Of a stretch of DNA of 32,977 nt, positions 31,426-32,977 are shown one piece after another. The stretch covers positions 1 to 32,977 of the forward strand of contig CALBOT010000093.1 of the NCBI GenBank assembly GCA_937896695.1, written 5' to 3'. The position numbers were made by a program, and so were the translations under genes. The stretch comes from an uncultured Candidatus Nitrosopelagicus sp. (lineage in GTDB: Archaea > Thermoproteota > Nitrososphaeria > Nitrososphaerales > Nitrosopumilaceae). Under the pieces are notes generated by a model, which saw only the letters and a list, made by a program, of their open reading frames with translations, did no database searches and was not told the origin of the DNA. Each line of letters opens with the position of its first letter. Position 1 is the stretch's first letter.

Positions 31426-32977
31426 CCTGTTTCTGTAACTTTGCTTGAACCTGTTGGTAATGCTCTAACATAATCATCAATTAGAAATATTTTCTTAAAA
31501 TTATCATCAATTTTATCAAATTCAGCTCTAATTTTCTTCGCAATATCTGACATTGTTGAACCTCCAGGTTCGATTACTGCATAACATAGACATTTCTTTT
31601 TGATTGGTTCTGGTGGACCACAAACTAACAAGTAATCCTCATCTTCTTTAAAAATCCCGATTGCAAGTTTTAATGATGAAACTTTGATAAAATTTCTTGT
31701 ACCGTTAATCATGAACGAACCTTTAGCCATTGACTGACCTGTAGGTGCGCCTTTTTTCACCTGATCTGGATTTACCCAAAAACTACTCATTCCATATGCA
31801 GATATCTGCCATGCACGACTAAAACAAACTGTAGCATGCGCAACCTCATCCAAACTTAGTGGAAGTATTTCTTCATCCTCTGCTTTTAGTAAAAAGAAAG
31901 GTGAACCATGAACTTCTGCATGAAAGACCTTGTCATTTTTTTCTAAATATTTTCTAATTATTGCACTATTTGATGAGCTATCTCTGCCTCCCACGGCCAA
32001 AATTCCATCTGATGTGTAAAACCATCTATACCTTTCATACCAGCTCTTTTTTCTCACTTCTTTGAACCCGACTGCTCCTTTTGCAATTTCTCCTTTTTCA
32101 ATTGTTTTTTCTAATTTAGATTCTGTTTTCTTCATTAATTTTTCAATTGATTTTACAGCAGCTTTTTGTTTTTTTGACTCATCAAATAATTTTGAAGCAA
32201 TTGTTGGAAGTGATGACTCTGGATTTATTTGAATTTTTGATTCATTAATCTTCATGTAAGGAACTCCTTTCTCACTAATTATCTCTGCATTTTTTTCTTT
32301 TAGTGAATTTGTAATAATTTCATTTCTTATGTCGTGTTGTCCTGCAGATGTCATTGTAAATAGCAAATTTGCTACTTCAGCTATTATTTTTGATTTTTCT
32401 ATAACAACATTGATTGCATTTTTTTGTTCAGATAATGTTTTTTCTAACGATTCTATTTTTTTATCTGCAGGACTACTGAATAATGACTTTCCTTTTTCTA
32501 AAATTTCTTCTGTAAAAACAATATCTAATCCCTCGTTGAAACTATCAACTTTTTTTGCATTCAAATTATCATCTGAGAATCTAATTGGATATGCGTCATG
32601 CACTTCATCTTCAATTATTACTGATGGATCATGTGGACCTTTTGTTACTTTTGAAAGAGTTGATGTAATTATTTCATATAATGCTTCAAATTCTTCATCT
32701 GTAACTTCATTACTTGGTTTTTTTGGATCAATTCCTGATAATCTGATAATCTCTTCAACATATTTTTTTGGTAATCCCAATCCTCTGCCTATTGTTTTAC
32801 CAATTCCACTAGAAGAAAATAATTTTTTAAAAGATTCTTTTGTTAAATTTAAAACATCTGTCCCATCTTCTGGAGGTGGAATATACTCTAATCCCACACG
32901 AAGTTGTCTATGTCTGACATCGATTGAATGTAAAAGTGCTAAAATTTTTCTTTCCTCATTACATAAAATAATATTTC
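31422..32977 (-). CDS. RqcH/NEMF (Rqc2) homologue, 5'-partial
   Basis: NFACT-family ribosome-quality-control protein, homologous to eukaryotic NEMF and bacterial RqcH, which binds stalled 50S subunits with peptidyl-tRNA. The frame is open to the window edge. A GTG at 32897 lies internal to NFACT-N, since NEERKILALLHSIDVRHRQLRVG upstream is in frame. Order seen: end of NFACT-N, helix-hairpin-helix (SGIGKTIGRGLGLPKKYVEEI), coiled coil (about 150-280 of the visible part), and the NFACT-R domain WYERYRWFYTSDGILAVGGRDSSSN. The start and roughly the first 120-150 residues are missing. Confidence 0.9.
   Translation of the reverse strand, partial: NIILCNEERKILALLHSIDVRHRQLRVGLEYIPPPEDGTDVLNLTKESFKKLFSSSGIGKTIGRGLGLPKKYVEEIIRLSGIDPKKPSNEVTDEEFEALYEIITSTLSKVTKGPHDPSVIIEDEVHDAYPIRFSDDNLNAKKVDSFNEGLDIVFTEEILEKGKSLFSSPADKKIESLEKTLSEQKNAINVVIEKSKIIAEVANLLFTMTSAGQHDIRNEIITNSLKEKNAEIISEKGVPYMKINESKIQINPESSLPTIASKLFDESKKQKAAVKSIEKLMKKTESKLEKTIEKGEIAKGAVGFKEVRKKSWYERYRWFYTSDGILAVGGRDSSSNSAIIRKYLEKNDKVFHAEVHGSPFFLLKAEDEEILPLSLDEVAHATVCFSRAWQISAYGMSSFWVNPDQVKKGAPTGQSMAKGSFMINGTRNFIKVSSLKLAIGIFKEDEDYLLVCGPPEPIKKKCLCYAVIEPGGSTMSDIAKKIRAEFDKIDDNFKKIFLIDDYVRALPTGSSKVTETG

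Overview
The window is an AT-rich, densely packed archaeal segment that looks like an ammonia-oxidising thaumarchaeote of the Nitrosopumilus type. The evidence is a CdvB/ESCRT-III homologue, an archaeal CCA enzyme, archaeal ThpR, the UPF0200/UPF0201 pair, archaeal PRPP synthetase, a GPN-loop GTPase, an AcnX-type phosphomevalonate dehydratase, RqcH/NEMF, many small membrane proteins typical of this lineage, and many genes with a TATA-like box about 26 nt before the start codon (leaderless transcription). No rRNA, recognisable tRNA, CRISPR array or insertion sequence was found. Both window ends are open.

The left end (1 to about 832) does not fit the rest. The archaeal cca gene loses its C-terminal quarter there and runs in frame into a bacterial-type secreted Omp28/thioredoxin-like protein with a Pro-Asp repeat linker. 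In that protein an in-frame UGA (763-765) stands exactly where the first Cys of a CxxC motif is expected (UxxC), so it is a candidate selenoprotein. The simplest reading is a chimeric assembly joining archaeal DNA to a marine bacterial selenoprotein gene. A real rearrangement is less likely.

0.8-11 kb: tRNA and RNA maintenance (cca, thpR, RNase Z), UPF0200/UPF0201, PRPP synthetase, two membrane proteins including an unusual MscS channel, a KamA-family radical SAM enzyme, hemerythrin and APS kinase. 11-18 kb: CysQ, GtrA, a candidate structured RNA (12619-12746), a CdvB paralogue, small membrane and coiled-coil proteins, and a cluster of a cytosolic winged-helix protein, a membrane-anchored winged-helix protein and an exported coiled-coil protein. 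18-24 kb: GTP cyclohydrolase I and QueC (7-deazaguanine/archaeosine synthesis), homoserine kinase, GPN GTPase, a flippase-like protein, an SDR enzyme and a zinc-ribbon protein preceded by a second candidate structured RNA (24044-24120). 24-33 kb: glycosyltransferase, a ThiI-like THUMP protein with a decayed PP-loop, CysH and Sat, endonuclease III, the two AcnX subunits and a partial RqcH.

Two pathways recur. Sulfate assimilation is represented by sat, cysC, cysH and cysQ at two separate places. tRNA biology is represented by cca, thpR, rnz, queC/folE and the THUMP protein. Everything here is by eye from the sequence. No homology search or RNA folding program was run.
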